Shown here: positions 1 to 8,730 of the stretch, piece by piece
Layout: every line of letters begins with the position of its first letter
Position numbering within the stretch: the first letter of the stretch is position 1
Source of the DNA: Halobacillus sp. Marseille-P3879
GTDB taxonomy: Bacteria > Bacillota > Bacilli > Bacillales > Halobacillaceae
Assembly: GCF_900240285.1 (NCBI RefSeq)
Contig: NZ_OESS01000001.1
Location: forward strand, 434,001-498,000
Direction of reading: 5' to 3'
Length of the DNA stretch: 64,000 nucleotides
Position numbers and translations under genes: made by a program
Notes under the pieces: generated by a model
What the model was told of the DNA's origin: nothing
Seen by the model: the letters and a program-made list of their open reading frames with translations, nothing else
Database searches by the model: none

Positions 1-229
1 TTAGGATGGGGATCTGCTGATTCTCATAACGAACCTGTTTGACGAATTCTAATCCATCCATTACAGGCATATGGTAATCAACGACCAAGATATCATAATG
101 ATTATTATTAAATAAGTATAGTCCGTCCCGCCCATCTACAGCAGTATCAGCTTGTAATCCATCTTTCTCGCATAATTCTTTCATCATTTCCCGCAGTGAT
201 TCATCATCATCGACAATTAATAACCTCAC
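1..229 (-). CDS. Response regulator receiver domain (partial, 3' end outside window)
   Basis: The reverse strand reads from a GTG at 229 into a CheY-like receiver fold: the opening LLIVDDDE carries the acidic pocket, and LVVDYHMPVMDG carries the expected phospho-acceptor aspartate (about residue 53). AGGAGG lies ten bases before the GTG. The ORF is still open at base 1, so only about 76 residues are visible, and any output domain, or a stand-alone Spo0F-like form, cannot be judged. It would act in the cytoplasm, accepting phosphate from a histidine kinase that is not in the window. Family certain; specific role unknown. Confidence 0.85.
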   Translation of the reverse strand, partial: MRLLIVDDDESLREMMKELCEKDGLQADTAVDGRDGLYLFNNNHYDILVVDYHMPVMDGLEFVKQVRYENQQIPIL

Positions 230-357
230 CGAAACGCAACCTCCTTTTCGTACTCTTTACCGCGTCGCCGTATTAATACTATTAATATTATAATTTAACA
301 GCTAGGTTGGCAATGGTTTAAGCATAGAATTTCTACAAATCGCACAATACAATCAAA

Positions 358-386
358 AGCCCCGTGACGGTTCAGGTCACAGGGCT
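358..386 (-). terminator. Rho-independent terminator after the MDR gene
   Basis: Eleven-base arms (AGCCCTGTGAC / GTCACGGGGCT on the minus strand) with a short loop are followed by TTTTGATT on the minus strand. It lies ten bases past the stop of the 396..1388 gene and would end the four-gene operon 3025..396. Confidence 0.75.
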
Positions 387-395
387 GGTGAGCAT

Positions 396-1388
396 TTAGG
401 TGATGGAAAAACCAATCTTTCCGAAATTCTTCGTTTCACGCAAGTATTCAAACGCTTCTTTGTACTCAGACAAGGCAAACATACGGTCCAGCTCCGGCTT
501 AATATTGTGCTGCTCAATAAATTGGAGCATTGCTTTAAATTCTTCAGCACTCCCCATAGTTGAACCAAGAAGGTTATACTGCCCATAGAAGAATTGCCGG
601 ATATCGATAGTTACTTCATCCTCAGTTGTCGCTCCAAAGGTTACGATTGTTCCGCCTTTACGAATGATCTTTAAAGACTTCGAGAAAGTTGCCTGGCCAA
701 TACTTTCCACGAGGATATCGATCTGTTCATCCTTTAACTCTTCATTCCAATCAGACTGCGTTAAAATACCTTTATCGGCTCCAAGTTCTTTTGCTTTGTT
801 TAATTTTTCTTCGCTGCGCGATGTGACAATTACCCGTGCTCCCGCTGCCTTGGCAAATTTTAATGCGAAGGTAAGAACACCACTGCCGATACCGGGCAGC
901 ATAACTGTATCGCCCTGCTTAATTTTTGCCCGTGTAAATAATACACGGTAAGCCGTAAGTGCAGCAAGGGGAAGAACTCCTGCTTCTTCCCAGTTTAAGT
1001 GGGAGGGTTTGGGTTCAACATGATCAGCGGATATAGTGATATATTCTGCAAATGTTCCGTGATCCGGCAGCCCTAGTATTTCAAATCCGGCCGGGGGAGC
1101 GTCACTGTTATGCTTCCAGCCAAGACCAGGGTTTAAAACCACTTCATCGCCTTTGGACAGATGGTTTACATCAGCTCCTACTTCATCGACCACACCTGCC
1201 CCGTCTGAACCTAAAATAAGGGGAGGCTCATCCGTCTTATGCCGGTTCGTGACTGCGACGTCTCTTCGGTTCATACCGGCCGTTTTCAATTTAACCCTTA
1301 CCGTGTGAGGTTCAACAGATGGCGTTTCCATTTCTTCGTATGATAGTCCGTTTAGCCCTTCAGTTTTTGAATGATTTATAGCTTTCAT
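396..1388 (-). CDS. Zinc-type alcohol dehydrogenase / quinone oxidoreductase-like (MDR) protein
   Basis: A 330-aa medium-chain dehydrogenase/reductase. An N-terminal GroES-like catalytic domain (about residues 1-125, with NRRDVAVTNRH and GSDGAGVVDEVG) is followed by a Rossmann domain with a GSGVLTFALKFAKAAG nucleotide-binding loop (about 167-182). The structural-zinc cysteine cluster is absent, as in YogA/YhdH-like and quinone reductase subgroups, so the cofactor is probably NADPH and no catalytic zinc is evident. The start ATG overlaps the stop of the ArsA-like gene by four bases (ATGA), showing translational coupling. Substrate unknown; the operon suggests work alongside the ArsA-like ATPase and the cysteine-motif proteins, perhaps in redox or electrophile stress (inference). 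Confidence 0.85.
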   Translation of the reverse strand: MKAINHSKTEGLNGLSYEEMETPSVEPHTVRVKLKTAGMNRRDVAVTNRHKTDEPPLILGSDGAGVVDEVGADVNHLSKGDEVVLNPGLGWKHNSDAPPAGFEILGLPDHGTFAEYITISADHVEPKPSHLNWEEAGVLPLAALTAYRVLFTRAKIKQGDTVMLPGIGSGVLTFALKFAKAAGARVIVTSRSEEKLNKAKELGADKGILTQSDWNEELKDEQIDILVESIGQATFSKSLKIIRKGGTIVTFGATTEDEVTIDIRQFFYGQYNLLGSTMGSAEEFKAMLQFIEQHNIKPELDRMFALSEYKEAFEYLRETKNFGKIGFSIT

Positions 1389-2341
1389 TTTGCTGCATCC
1401 TCCTTCAATAAAGTAGATAAATGGTCTGCGAAAATAGAGAGCTTGTCCATATCGGACACGTCCTCTTCAAATAAAGGCACTTTAATTGTCTGCTGTCTTT
1501 TAAATTCATAGTCGATTTCATCCAGATAATTCTTTTCCTGTTTTCTGCGCTTTTCTAAAAAGGCACCGTCAGCATGTTCTGGAAGCACTTTATTTACGAT
1601 CAGCGTTTTCACGTGCAGGGCATGCTGAGCAAGCTGTTTTATGGCTTGCTTAGTCTCAAGAATCGGAAGGCGCTCAGGAATTAAAACAAAAATAAAGCCT
1701 GTCTGCCTGCTGTCTAGAATAATGTCCCTGACGGCTGTGAACTTTTCCTTCCTTTTTTGCAGCACTTCGTAAATGGGATCATCTACAGGATCACCATCAT
1801 TCAACAGTTCAGTATAATTATCTGTGATTTTCTTTCTTCGTTCAAGCATTCCGTCGATCCATACACTCATCAGCTCGGGGAGGGTAAGAAGCCGAATCGT
1901 ATGACCTGTGGGCGCTGTGTCAAATACAATCTTATCAAACTGGTCAGCTTCTTCTAAAATAATCGAGATGAGGCGGTCGAATAAAGCAGCTTCATCAGCC
2001 CCTGGGGAAGCACTTGCCATGTCGATCTGCCGGTGGACTTCTTCGACCATTCGTGATTTAACCAGGCCCTGTAAGTTATCCTTAACCCCCTGGATATACC
2101 GTTTTGATTCGCGTTCAGGGTTTACTTCAATACCCCATAGATTTTCTTGAAGCTTGGTTTTCTCGTGTTTAATCTCTTTATGAAAAATATCCCCTAAATT
2201 ATGAGCAGGGTCTGTAGATACGACCAGGGTTTTATGACCAGAGCGTGCAGAAGCAACAGCTAAAGCAGCAGAAGAGGTTGATTTTCCAACTCCGCCCTTA
2301 CCGCCGACGAAGAGGATTTTATTTGAGTGAATAGCCGTCAT
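1385..2341 (-). CDS. ArsA/GET3-family ATPase
   Basis: A 318-aa protein with the deviant Walker A loop GGKGGVGKST at residues 13-22 (signature lysine K15), a switch I-like STDPAHNLGDIF and a switch II-like FDTAPTGHTIRLL. These are hallmarks of ArsA/GET3 ATPases in the SIMIBI class. It has one nucleotide-binding domain, whereas true arsenical-pump ArsA has two, and no arsB, arsC or arsR is nearby. A role as arsenite pump is therefore unlikely; a chaperone or metal/thiol-handling role with its two Cys-motif neighbours is more plausible (inference). Sixteen bases separate it from the upstream CC-terminal gene, and it overlaps the downstream MDR gene. Confidence 0.88.
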   Translation of the reverse strand: MTAIHSNKILFVGGKGGVGKSTSSAALAVASARSGHKTLVVSTDPAHNLGDIFHKEIKHEKTKLQENLWGIEVNPERESKRYIQGVKDNLQGLVKSRMVEEVHRQIDMASASPGADEAALFDRLISIILEEADQFDKIVFDTAPTGHTIRLLTLPELMSVWIDGMLERRKKITDNYTELLNDGDPVDDPIYEVLQKRKEKFTAVRDIILDSRQTGFIFVLIPERLPILETKQAIKQLAQHALHVKTLIVNKVLPEHADGAFLEKRRKQEKNYLDEIDYEFKRQQTIKVPLFEEDVSDMDKLSIFADHLSTLLKEDAAK

Positions 2342-2357
2342 GTTCGATTATCCTTTC

Positions 2358-2633
2358 TTAGCAGCATCTTATCCCATCCAGGGGGGACTTTTCCATTCCC
2401 ATCCGAAGATGCCAGTCATGAAATCTTTCAATAATATAAGGGTATAGTTCCAAAGTGTAATAAAAGGCTGGATTAGGGATGCCGAGCATATCGGAATAAA
2501 GCAGAAGGAGAAACAAGTCGTCCTCGTCTCTTAATTCACGTGCAATTTCATTCTTGTGGGGGAGACTTAGAACTTCATCATAAAACTGGAATAAGCGCTT
2601 TAAAGAAAATTTGCGTTCCCTCATTTGTGTCAC
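2358..2633 (-). CDS. Small protein ending in Cys-Cys (cory-CC-star-like)
   Basis: A 91-aa soluble protein with a charged N-terminus (MRERKFSLKRLFQFYDEVL), a mostly helical body and a C-terminus that ends exactly in IRCC-stop. No other cysteines are present. The terminal CC immediately before the stop matches what I recall of the family named cory-CC-star in NCBI annotation; this is from memory and unverified. It lies between a CCGGVC-motif protein (8 bp upstream) and the ArsA-like ATPase (16 bp downstream) in one operon. A vicinal dithiol at a free C-terminus would suit metal or metalloid binding, persulfide chemistry or docking to the ATPase (inference). Confidence 0.7.
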   Translation of the reverse strand: MTQMRERKFSLKRLFQFYDEVLSLPHKNEIARELRDEDDLFLLLLYSDMLGIPNPAFYYTLELYPYIIERFHDWHLRMGMEKSPLDGIRCC

Positions 2634-2641
2634 CTCTGATA

Positions 2642-3025
2642 TTATTGCTCTTGAGTCAGTATATCTTCAATTAGTGTATCACAATTCTCAGGCATGTCAG
2701 AATATTTGCCATTTACAAAGACAGCATTATATTTCATATGAAGAAACAGATTCCGAATAAGCTGGAGCAGGCTGATTTTTTTATCTTTCCACTGTTTACC
2801 AAAGTAAATCAAGATAGCAAACATGTTGCGAGGGTCAAGATAGGTGATATGAACTTGGTCACCGTATTTCTCCGTTAAAACTTGATACAACTTTCCCAGA
2901 CGCTGGCGATCTGCTTCATGATGCTTGAACTCGTCTTTCATTTCAATAAAACCTTCGCCGCAAACACCTCCACAGCAACCCATGCCGATTTCTCTCTCAG
3001 CCCGCAGCATTATAATTTTCACCAT
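2642..3025 (-). CDS. CCGGVC-motif small protein, first gene of the ArsA-like operon
   Basis: 127 aa from the ATG at 3025, chosen because AAAGGAG lies nine bases upstream; the ATG at 3046 would put that ribosome site inside the gene. Residues 15-23 read MGCCGGVCG, giving Cys17, Cys18 and Cys22; the rest is a compact alpha/beta sequence (residues 25-127) with one further Cys near the C-terminus. No family recognised with confidence. The paired cysteines recall ArsD-type metallochaperones that hand metalloid to ArsA, but overall sequence is not visibly ArsD. It opens the operon running through the CC-terminal protein, the ATPase and the MDR enzyme. Confidence 0.7.
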   Translation of the reverse strand: MVKIIMLRAEREIGMGCCGGVCGEGFIEMKDEFKHHEADRQRLGKLYQVLTEKYGDQVHITYLDPRNMFAILIYFGKQWKDKKISLLQLIRNLFLHMKYNAVFVNGKYSDMPENCDTLIEDILTQEQ

Positions 3026-3105
3026 AAAGAAATACTCCTTTCCCATTGGTCAAGCTGCATAAATAGAGAAAGCCGCACATTCGATGCGCGACTCTCTGTT
3101 TTTTA

Positions 3106-4842
3106 TTAAGCACTTCTGGAGATACGGTCTTTATTACTATTCATTAAAGCTGATGCTGCTGTAAACATTATCCACAAAGCAAAGACGAATATAATGGCGC
3201 CGAAAATAAAGAGTAACCAGTCACTTTCACCAGCCCAAGGCGCCCATTGGGTCATAACCTGCAGGAACATAGCATACAGAGTCATGAACATGAGAAATGC
3301 CATTGGAATAACAGCCGGCCAGTAGTTTCTTCCTTGTCGTTTCAGCCAAATGGCAATCAGTAACAAACTGATACCAGCCAGAAGCTGGTTGGAAGTGCCG
3401 AATAAAGGCCAAAGCAGGTAACCGCCAGAACCAAAACCATTAGGTCCCTGCGGAATCAGGGTTAAAGCAGCGCTTGAAACCACAGCAGCTGTAGTAGCTA
3501 CATGGGTTTTCGTAAGAGGAGTTACTTTGTATTCTGCACCCAGCTCAGAGATAATATATCGCATCAGACGAACGGACGAATCAAGTGTTGTAGCCGCAAA
3601 GCTTACAACTATTACAGATACAATTGTTGACGCTACGGATGCCGGGATCCCTAAACCGCTGGCTAACGCGCCGGCACCTTGAATGAACACGCCCAGACCT
3701 TCACCATTAGCTGCTGTAAACCCACTATAGGTGGAAGAGAATTCCGCCGTGCTAGGAAAGAATGTAATTACAGCAATAATCGCGATTAATGCTAAAGAAC
3801 CTTCCCCAACAGCTCCCAGGTAACCAACAAAACGGGCATCGGTTTCTTTGTCCAGTTGTTTGGAAGAAGTACCTGAAGCTACTAACCCGTGAAAACCTGA
3901 AATTGCCCCACAGGCAATCGTAATAAACAGCAGCGGGAACCACGAGGTATCTGCTGTATTGTTACTCACCGGAGCAGTAATATCAGGGTTTGTAAAGAGA
4001 AGCCCCAAATAAAGCAATGCTAAACCAACGATTAACTGGTGCGAGTTAATATAGTCGCGAGGCTGCAGCAGTTTCCATACAGGAAGCGTGGATGCAATAT
4101 AAACATAAACCATGAGCACAATAATCCAAACAAAAAATGACATAGCCGTGGCATCTAAGCCGAAGAATGCAGTAGCTCCTTCGCCTCCGAAATAGCGTAC
4201 CATGTCAATTTGCAATGCAGGTACATAGCTTGCGACAATGGCAGCCAAATACATTACTCCTAGCGCAATAACTGATGGGAGAAGCATGCTTTTCTTCCGT
4301 TTGTACACGCTGTACCCGATCCAAATCGCCAGTGGAATTTGAATAAATACAGATAAAACGCTCGCTGGGAAGGAGATAAATAAGTTAGCAATAACCCATG
4401 CAAACACAGCGTTCACCATGAGTACCAGCAATAAAATAATAAATAAAAACAATATCTTTGCCCGCTGTCCAATCAGCTTGTTAGCTAGAGTACCAACAGA
4501 TTGTCCTTTATTTCTAACGGACAGGACAAGCGTACCGAAGTCATGCACACCAGCTGCAAATACAGTTCCGAGTAAGACCCATAGTAATGCCGGCAGCCAG
4601 CCCCAGTACACAGCGATGGCGGGTCCTACAATCGGTGCAGCCCCGGCTACCGAGGTGAAATGGTGGCCCCATAAGACAAATTTGTTCGTTGGTACGAAAT
4701 CTACACCATCCTTATATTGATGGGCAGGAGTTTTATAATTTGGATCTAATCGGTAGATCTTTTCTGCAATAAATTTAGAGTAATACTTATAGCCTAGTAT
4801 AAAAATTATACCCCCGGCCACTGCCAACCAGATTGCACTCAT
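3106..4842 (-). CDS. cstA: Carbon starvation protein CstA, peptide/pyruvate transporter family
   Basis: A 578-aa polytopic membrane protein of normal family length, with many hydrophobic segments and the conserved CstA stretches VPTNKFVLWGHHFTSVAGAAP and GFHGLVASGTSSKQL. The start at 4842 (MSAIW) follows TAGGAGGGG by six bases; the longer reading from 4872 has no ribosome site. CstA proteins import peptides or pyruvate when preferred carbon is scarce. A cre-like palindrome lies about 40 bp upstream, so CcpA control is likely. It is transcribed alone, on the same strand as the ArsA-like operon that begins about 80 bp further on. Confidence 0.93.
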   Translation of the reverse strand: MSAIWLAVAGGIIFILGYKYYSKFIAEKIYRLDPNYKTPAHQYKDGVDFVPTNKFVLWGHHFTSVAGAAPIVGPAIAVYWGWLPALLWVLLGTVFAAGVHDFGTLVLSVRNKGQSVGTLANKLIGQRAKILFLFIILLLVLMVNAVFAWVIANLFISFPASVLSVFIQIPLAIWIGYSVYKRKKSMLLPSVIALGVMYLAAIVASYVPALQIDMVRYFGGEGATAFFGLDATAMSFFVWIIVLMVYVYIASTLPVWKLLQPRDYINSHQLIVGLALLYLGLLFTNPDITAPVSNNTADTSWFPLLFITIACGAISGFHGLVASGTSSKQLDKETDARFVGYLGAVGEGSLALIAIIAVITFFPSTAEFSSTYSGFTAANGEGLGVFIQGAGALASGLGIPASVASTIVSVIVVSFAATTLDSSVRLMRYIISELGAEYKVTPLTKTHVATTAAVVSSAALTLIPQGPNGFGSGGYLLWPLFGTSNQLLAGISLLLIAIWLKRQGRNYWPAVIPMAFLMFMTLYAMFLQVMTQWAPWAGESDWLLFIFGAIIFVFALWIMFTAASALMNSNKDRISRSA

Positions 4843-4881
4843 ATTTACCCCTCCTATATTTAATAGATGCAAGCTATTTCT

Positions 4882-4895
4882 TGTATACGCTTACA
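4882..4895. promoter_or_regulatory. Catabolite-responsive element (cre) before cstA
   Basis: TGTATACGCTTACA matches the CcpA consensus TGWAANCGNTNWCA with one mismatch. It lies 40 bp upstream of the cstA start, a location expected for glucose control of a carbon-starvation transporter. Confidence 0.65.
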
Positions 4896-5085
4896 TATAG
4901 TTCATTATACTATGTTAATTTATGAACTTTCAATAAATTTAACTGATTAATCAAAATATTAGATATATTTCCGAAGAACCCTCGTCTGTTTGGATGGAAT
5001 AGGAAAAAAGTTCTAGCGTGAAAAGTGAACCAGAGATCGATATAATAGAATGCGGTACTATTTTGTGAAGATGAAGGAGTTACTC

Positions 5086-5691
5086 ATGATCGTAATAATT
5101 GATAACTATGATTCATTTACGTATAACTTAGTTCAGTATTTTAAACAAATGGAGGAAAGGGTAGTTGTTTATCGTAATGATGAAATTACGCTTGCTCAGC
5201 TGATTCTGCAAAAACCTACTCTGCTCGTCCTTTCCCCCGGACCCGGCCACCCAGGTGAAACCGGGATATGTAAGAAAGCTTTGCAGCATTTCGCTGGATC
5301 TGTTCCTGTACTTGGGGTCTGTCTGGGGCATCAATTAATTGTGGAGCATTTTGGAGGAAGAACAATAGAAGGTGAGCAGCCGGTCCATGGAAAAGTAACA
5401 AGAATAACTCATGATGGTCGAAGTGTGTTTCAAGATTTACCTACCCCAATAAAAGTTACTCGCTATCATTCGCTTCTTGCCTCTTTGGAAGAAATGCCGA
5501 TCTGCCTGGAGATCAGTGCCATGTCAGAGGACTCAGTCGTGATGGCTGTAAGACATAATAAGTTTCCCGTAGAGGGAATTCAATTTCATCCTGAAGCGAT
5601 CTTGACGGAATATGGGTATGAAATGCTTGAGAACGTCTATACCAACGCAGTTCGTTTTATGAAGCAAAAAAAGAAGGGGACCACAGTATGA
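5086..5691 (+). CDS. pabA: Aminodeoxychorismate/anthranilate synthase glutaminase subunit
   Basis: A 201-aa class I glutamine amidotransferase. It opens with the TrpG/PabA signature IIDNYDSFTYNL, has the nucleophile Cys79 in GVCLGHQ, an oxyanion segment LSPGPGHP, and the FHPEA His-Glu dyad near the C-terminus. It frees ammonia from glutamine for the chorismate-aminating partner. ATG 5086 is preferred over 5050 because GAAGGAG sits seven bases upstream. The stop overlaps the next gene by four bases (ATGA), so PabA and the PabB-like protein are made together. In many Bacillaceae this subunit also serves tryptophan synthesis; no trp genes are seen here. Confidence 0.9.
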   Translation: MIVIIDNYDSFTYNLVQYFKQMEERVVVYRNDEITLAQLILQKPTLLVLSPGPGHPGETGICKKALQHFAGSVPVLGVCLGHQLIVEHFGGRTIEGEQPVHGKVTRITHDGRSVFQDLPTPIKVTRYHSLLASLEEMPICLEISAMSEDSVVMAVRHNKFPVEGIQFHPEAILTEYGYEMLENVYTNAVRFMKQKKKGTTV

Positions 5692-7415
5692 GTAATGTCC
5701 ATATGCTATTTGAATTCGAAGATGAAAACGGGAGCATTAAACCTCGTCAGTTTTTCGATCCTATTCTTGTTATCGAAGCTCATAAAAAGGAAGAGGTAGC
5801 GGCCGCCTTTAACAAAGCTGAGCAAGCTCTGAAGGAAGGGTGCTATGTGGCAGGTTATGTTTCTTATGAAGCAGCCCAGGCCTTCGATGCTGCCTATAAA
5901 GTTAGGCAAGATTCGAAATGGCCGCTGGTATGGCTTGGTGTATTCGAAGCACCTATAAATGAACAATTGAGGGAACGGGAAGATAATGATTACCACACCG
6001 ACTGGGAAATAGAGGGGGATTTTGCAAGTTACACCGATGGTATTCATCAAATTAAAGCAGCTATTAAGCGAGGGGATACATATCAAGTCAATTATACAAC
6101 GAAGCTTACAGGTACATTTTATGGTGATGATTTTACATTATTTGATCAGCTTACAAATAATCAAAGATCAGGATATAGTGCTTATTTAAACCTGGATGAT
6201 GAACGTAGAATTGTATCGGCTTCCCCAGAGCTTTTTTTTCATAAGAACGGCAACAGAATTAAAACAAAGCCGATGAAAGGAACAGCACGTCGCGGGCGTA
6301 CGCTTCAGGAAGATGAGGAACAAAAGCAGCATCTCATACAGTCCGAAAAGGAACGGGCTGAGAATGTTATGATTGTAGATTTATTAAGGAATGATATGGG
6401 GAAAATTGCTAAATCGGGTTCGGTGAATGTTTCGTCTCTGTTTGAAGTGGAAACTTATCCAACGATTCATCAAATGACTTCAACGATTGAAGCAGAACTT
6501 CAAGAAGGAATTTCATTGTGGAGTATCTTTGAAGCTTTATTTCCTTGTGGCTCGATTACAGGAGCTCCAAAAATCAGAACCATGGAGTACATTGCTGAGC
6601 TGGAATCCACTCCCAGGGAAGTATACTGTGGGGCCATAGGTTTTGTGACTCCTCAGGGTGAGGCTGTCTTTAATGTTCCAATTCGTACAGTGATGCTGGA
6701 TGGTAATAAAGCGGCTTATGGTACAGGAGGCGGTGTAACATGGGATTCAACTCCTTCAAATGAATATGAGGAAATAAAAGCGAAGGCACAGCTGCTTTTT
6801 GAGAAAAGGCCTGCCTTTCAACTACTGGAATCTATCAAACTTCATGATGGAGAGTATCCTCTTCTGCCGTATCACATGGAACGGCTTAAAAGGTCTGCTC
6901 AATATTTTAATTTCCGGTATGATGAAAAAGAGATTTACGCCAGACTTAAAGAATGGAAAGAAGCGAACAATAAAGGTTTGTATAAGGTTAGGCTTCTCAC
7001 GGGAGAACAAGGTGGAGTGAATGGGGAAATAATTGAGATCGACCAACCTCCGGAGAGGGTGACCTGTTCTCTGGCTGAGGACCCCATTGATGAAACCGAT
7101 CCGTTTTTATATCACAAGACGACCCATCGAGCAGTTTATGATGTTCACAAGAAAGAAGGGGTTTTTTCTGTACTGCTATGGAACTCTAAAGAAGAGCTGA
7201 CTGAATTTACGCTGGCTAACTTAGTCGTGAAACAAAACGGTGAGTACTGGACCCCAAAGGCTGACTCAGGTCTATTAGAAGGTACCTTTAGACAGCAGTT
7301 GTTGAGAAAAGGTAAAATAAAAGAGCGGACGATTTATAAGCAAGAACTAGCTTCTTGTGAAGAGATTTGGTTGATTAATGGCGTGCGGGGCTGGATTAAA
7401 GTTGATTTAGTATAG
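5688..7415 (+). CDS. pabB: PabB-PabC fusion: aminodeoxychorismate synthase I plus 4-amino-4-deoxychorismate lyase
   Basis: 575 aa with two enzymes. Residues about 110-370 are the chorismate-binding domain: PMKGTARRG has the lysine that marks PabB rather than anthranilate synthase, and ENVMIVDLLRND and GSITGAPKIRTME are present. Residues about 380-575 are a class IV aminotransferase fold with HKTTHR (PLP lysine candidate), LTEFTLANLV and GLLEGTFRQ, typical of PabC. One chain would therefore carry chorismate through aminodeoxychorismate to p-aminobenzoate for folate. The ATG overlaps the pabA stop. Fusions of this kind are known, although Bacillus subtilis has separate pabB and pabC. Confidence 0.9.
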   Translation: MSNVHMLFEFEDENGSIKPRQFFDPILVIEAHKKEEVAAAFNKAEQALKEGCYVAGYVSYEAAQAFDAAYKVRQDSKWPLVWLGVFEAPINEQLREREDNDYHTDWEIEGDFASYTDGIHQIKAAIKRGDTYQVNYTTKLTGTFYGDDFTLFDQLTNNQRSGYSAYLNLDDERRIVSASPELFFHKNGNRIKTKPMKGTARRGRTLQEDEEQKQHLIQSEKERAENVMIVDLLRNDMGKIAKSGSVNVSSLFEVETYPTIHQMTSTIEAELQEGISLWSIFEALFPCGSITGAPKIRTMEYIAELESTPREVYCGAIGFVTPQGEAVFNVPIRTVMLDGNKAAYGTGGGVTWDSTPSNEYEEIKAKAQLLFEKRPAFQLLESIKLHDGEYPLLPYHMERLKRSAQYFNFRYDEKEIYARLKEWKEANNKGLYKVRLLTGEQGGVNGEIIEIDQPPERVTCSLAEDPIDETDPFLYHKTTHRAVYDVHKKEGVFSVLLWNSKEELTEFTLANLVVKQNGEYWTPKADSGLLEGTFRQQLLRKGKIKERTIYKQELASCEEIWLINGVRGWIKVDLV

Positions 7416-7426
7416 GAGGCTGATTT

Positions 7427-7798
7427 ATGAAGCACATTGTTTTTTATGATGCTCAGTGCCCTTTTTGCTATTATGTAAAAAAAACGCTGAAACGGCTGGA
7501 CTGGAACAATCGTATGAAATGGGTTTCTGTACAGCAGGTAGAAGAAAACGGCCACTATCCTTACTTAAAAGGAAGACCACTGCTTGAAGAAATTCATTTA
7601 TTAACAGCTAAGGGGCAAGTCATAGAAGGTTTTCGTGCAGTTCGGCTCATTTTATTGCAGCTTCCGACCGTGTTTTTACCAGGGCTGCTTTTGTATCTGC
7701 CGGGAATGGATAAGGTCGGTTCGGTGAGTTACAGATGGTTCTCAAACCGGCGTTATCAATGGTTTGGACGGTATAATAAGCCAAGGTATGATAAATGA
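7427..7798 (+). CDS. DCC-family thiol-disulfide oxidoreductase-like protein (DUF393)
   Basis: A 123-aa protein opening IVFYDAQCPFCYYV, with the thioredoxin-like CxxC at Cys11 and Cys14 after a Y-D pair, the mark of DUF393/DCC proteins. A hydrophobic stretch follows about residues 80-100 (LLQLPTVFLPGLLLYLPG). It begins 12 bp after pabBC with AGGAGG just ahead, so it is probably co-transcribed. Members are thought to be thiol redox proteins but substrates are unknown, and no direct link to folate is visible. Confidence 0.8.
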   Translation: MKHIVFYDAQCPFCYYVKKTLKRLDWNNRMKWVSVQQVEENGHYPYLKGRPLLEEIHLLTAKGQVIEGFRAVRLILLQLPTVFLPGLLLYLPGMDKVGSVSYRWFSNRRYQWFGRYNKPRYDK

Positions 7799-7863
7799 GT
7801 CATGTTAAAAGTATGACCGTTAAAGATCCTGCACTATAAAAAAATGAAGGGAATTCTCAAAAG

Positions 7864-8706
7864 ATGAAAGAAGAGTTACATTTTATAGGAAGTCGTATTA
7901 TTGATCATAAACATGAACTTGCCCGTGAACTTGAACGCTTTGAAGAAACTTCCTATTTGCAGAGTATTAATCAATCTGAATTATCGAGGGAGCAAATAAG
8001 AGAGTGGCGTGCACGTTTGTTTCAATTTCTTGGCGAAGCACTGATTGAAGATATAGATGAAGTCAAAGTGAAAGTAGTTGACTGGGCGAATTCGATTGGA
8101 GAGCAAGCAGTCGACAAGCATATTCCTCTAAATGAAACCATCGCGATTATGGGTTTTTATCGAACGTTAATATGGAATTCATTTGATAAGGAAATTCATG
8201 AAAATAAGTTTGCGGCCATTACGGTGTTAGATGTAAATAAATTTATTAACCCTTTACTGGATGAAATTATTTTTCAATTCAGCCAGATATATATAAGACA
8301 TAATAATGAAGCCTACGAGAAAGCGCAGGATAAGGTCGATCAGTTATCTGTTCCTGTCGTACCCATTGCCGACCGCATAGCTGTATTGCCTGTGGTTGGA
8401 GAACTTGATGCTGACAGGGCGCAGTTAATTATGGAAAAATCACTGGAAAAAAGCGCTCAATACCAATTGCAGTATTTACTAATAGATATCTCGGGTGTTC
8501 CTGAAATCGATGCAACAGTTGCTCATTTCCTTTTTCAGGTGACCCATTCACTCGAATTAGTAGGAGTCGAAGCTACTTTAACTGGAATTCGTCCTGAGAT
8601 TGCTCGATCTGTGGTGGAAAAAGGGGTAAATTTCAGTCAAGTGAAAACGAGAGCAAATTTAAAACAAGCTTTAAATGAAATCGGTATTAGTGTAGAGAAA
8701 GCGTAG
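7864..8706 (+). CDS. RsbR-type stressosome protein (RsbT co-antagonist) with C-terminal STAS domain
   Basis: 280 aa. Residues 1-150 are a helical sensor-like N-domain resembling the RsbR paralogue group; residues about 165-275 are a STAS domain (PIADRIAVLPVVGELDADRAQ, LLIDISGVPEIDATVAHFL). RsbR paralogues form the stressosome with RsbS and RsbT and feed sigma-B activation; phosphorylated threonines sit in the STAS domain. No rsbS, rsbT or sigB is close by, so this is an unlinked paralogue of the kind common in Bacillus. Which paralogue it matches cannot be decided by eye. Confidence 0.85.
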   Translation: MKEELHFIGSRIIDHKHELARELERFEETSYLQSINQSELSREQIREWRARLFQFLGEALIEDIDEVKVKVVDWANSIGEQAVDKHIPLNETIAIMGFYRTLIWNSFDKEIHENKFAAITVLDVNKFINPLLDEIIFQFSQIYIRHNNEAYEKAQDKVDQLSVPVVPIADRIAVLPVVGELDADRAQLIMEKSLEKSAQYQLQYLLIDISGVPEIDATVAHFLFQVTHSLELVGVEATLTGIRPEIARSVVEKGVNFSQVKTRANLKQALNEIGISVEKA

Positions 8707-8730
8707 GGTCGGGAACCCTACGCTTTTTTA
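8698..8730 (+). terminator. Terminator after the RsbR-like gene
   Basis: GCGTAGGGT / ACCCTACGC with a five-base loop, followed by six T residues. The left arm overlaps the stop codon of the RsbR-like gene, and the T-run touches the end of the converging reductase gene. Confidence 0.9.

Noticed and set aside
1385-3025. Arsenic resistance operon
   Set aside because: Only an ArsA-like ATPase with one nucleotide domain; no arsB/acr3, arsC or arsR, and the small proteins do not read as ArsD.
3060-3110. A hairpin after cstA as its terminator
   Set aside because: The stem is imperfect and its T-run faces the wrong (plus) direction, where no gene is transcribed.
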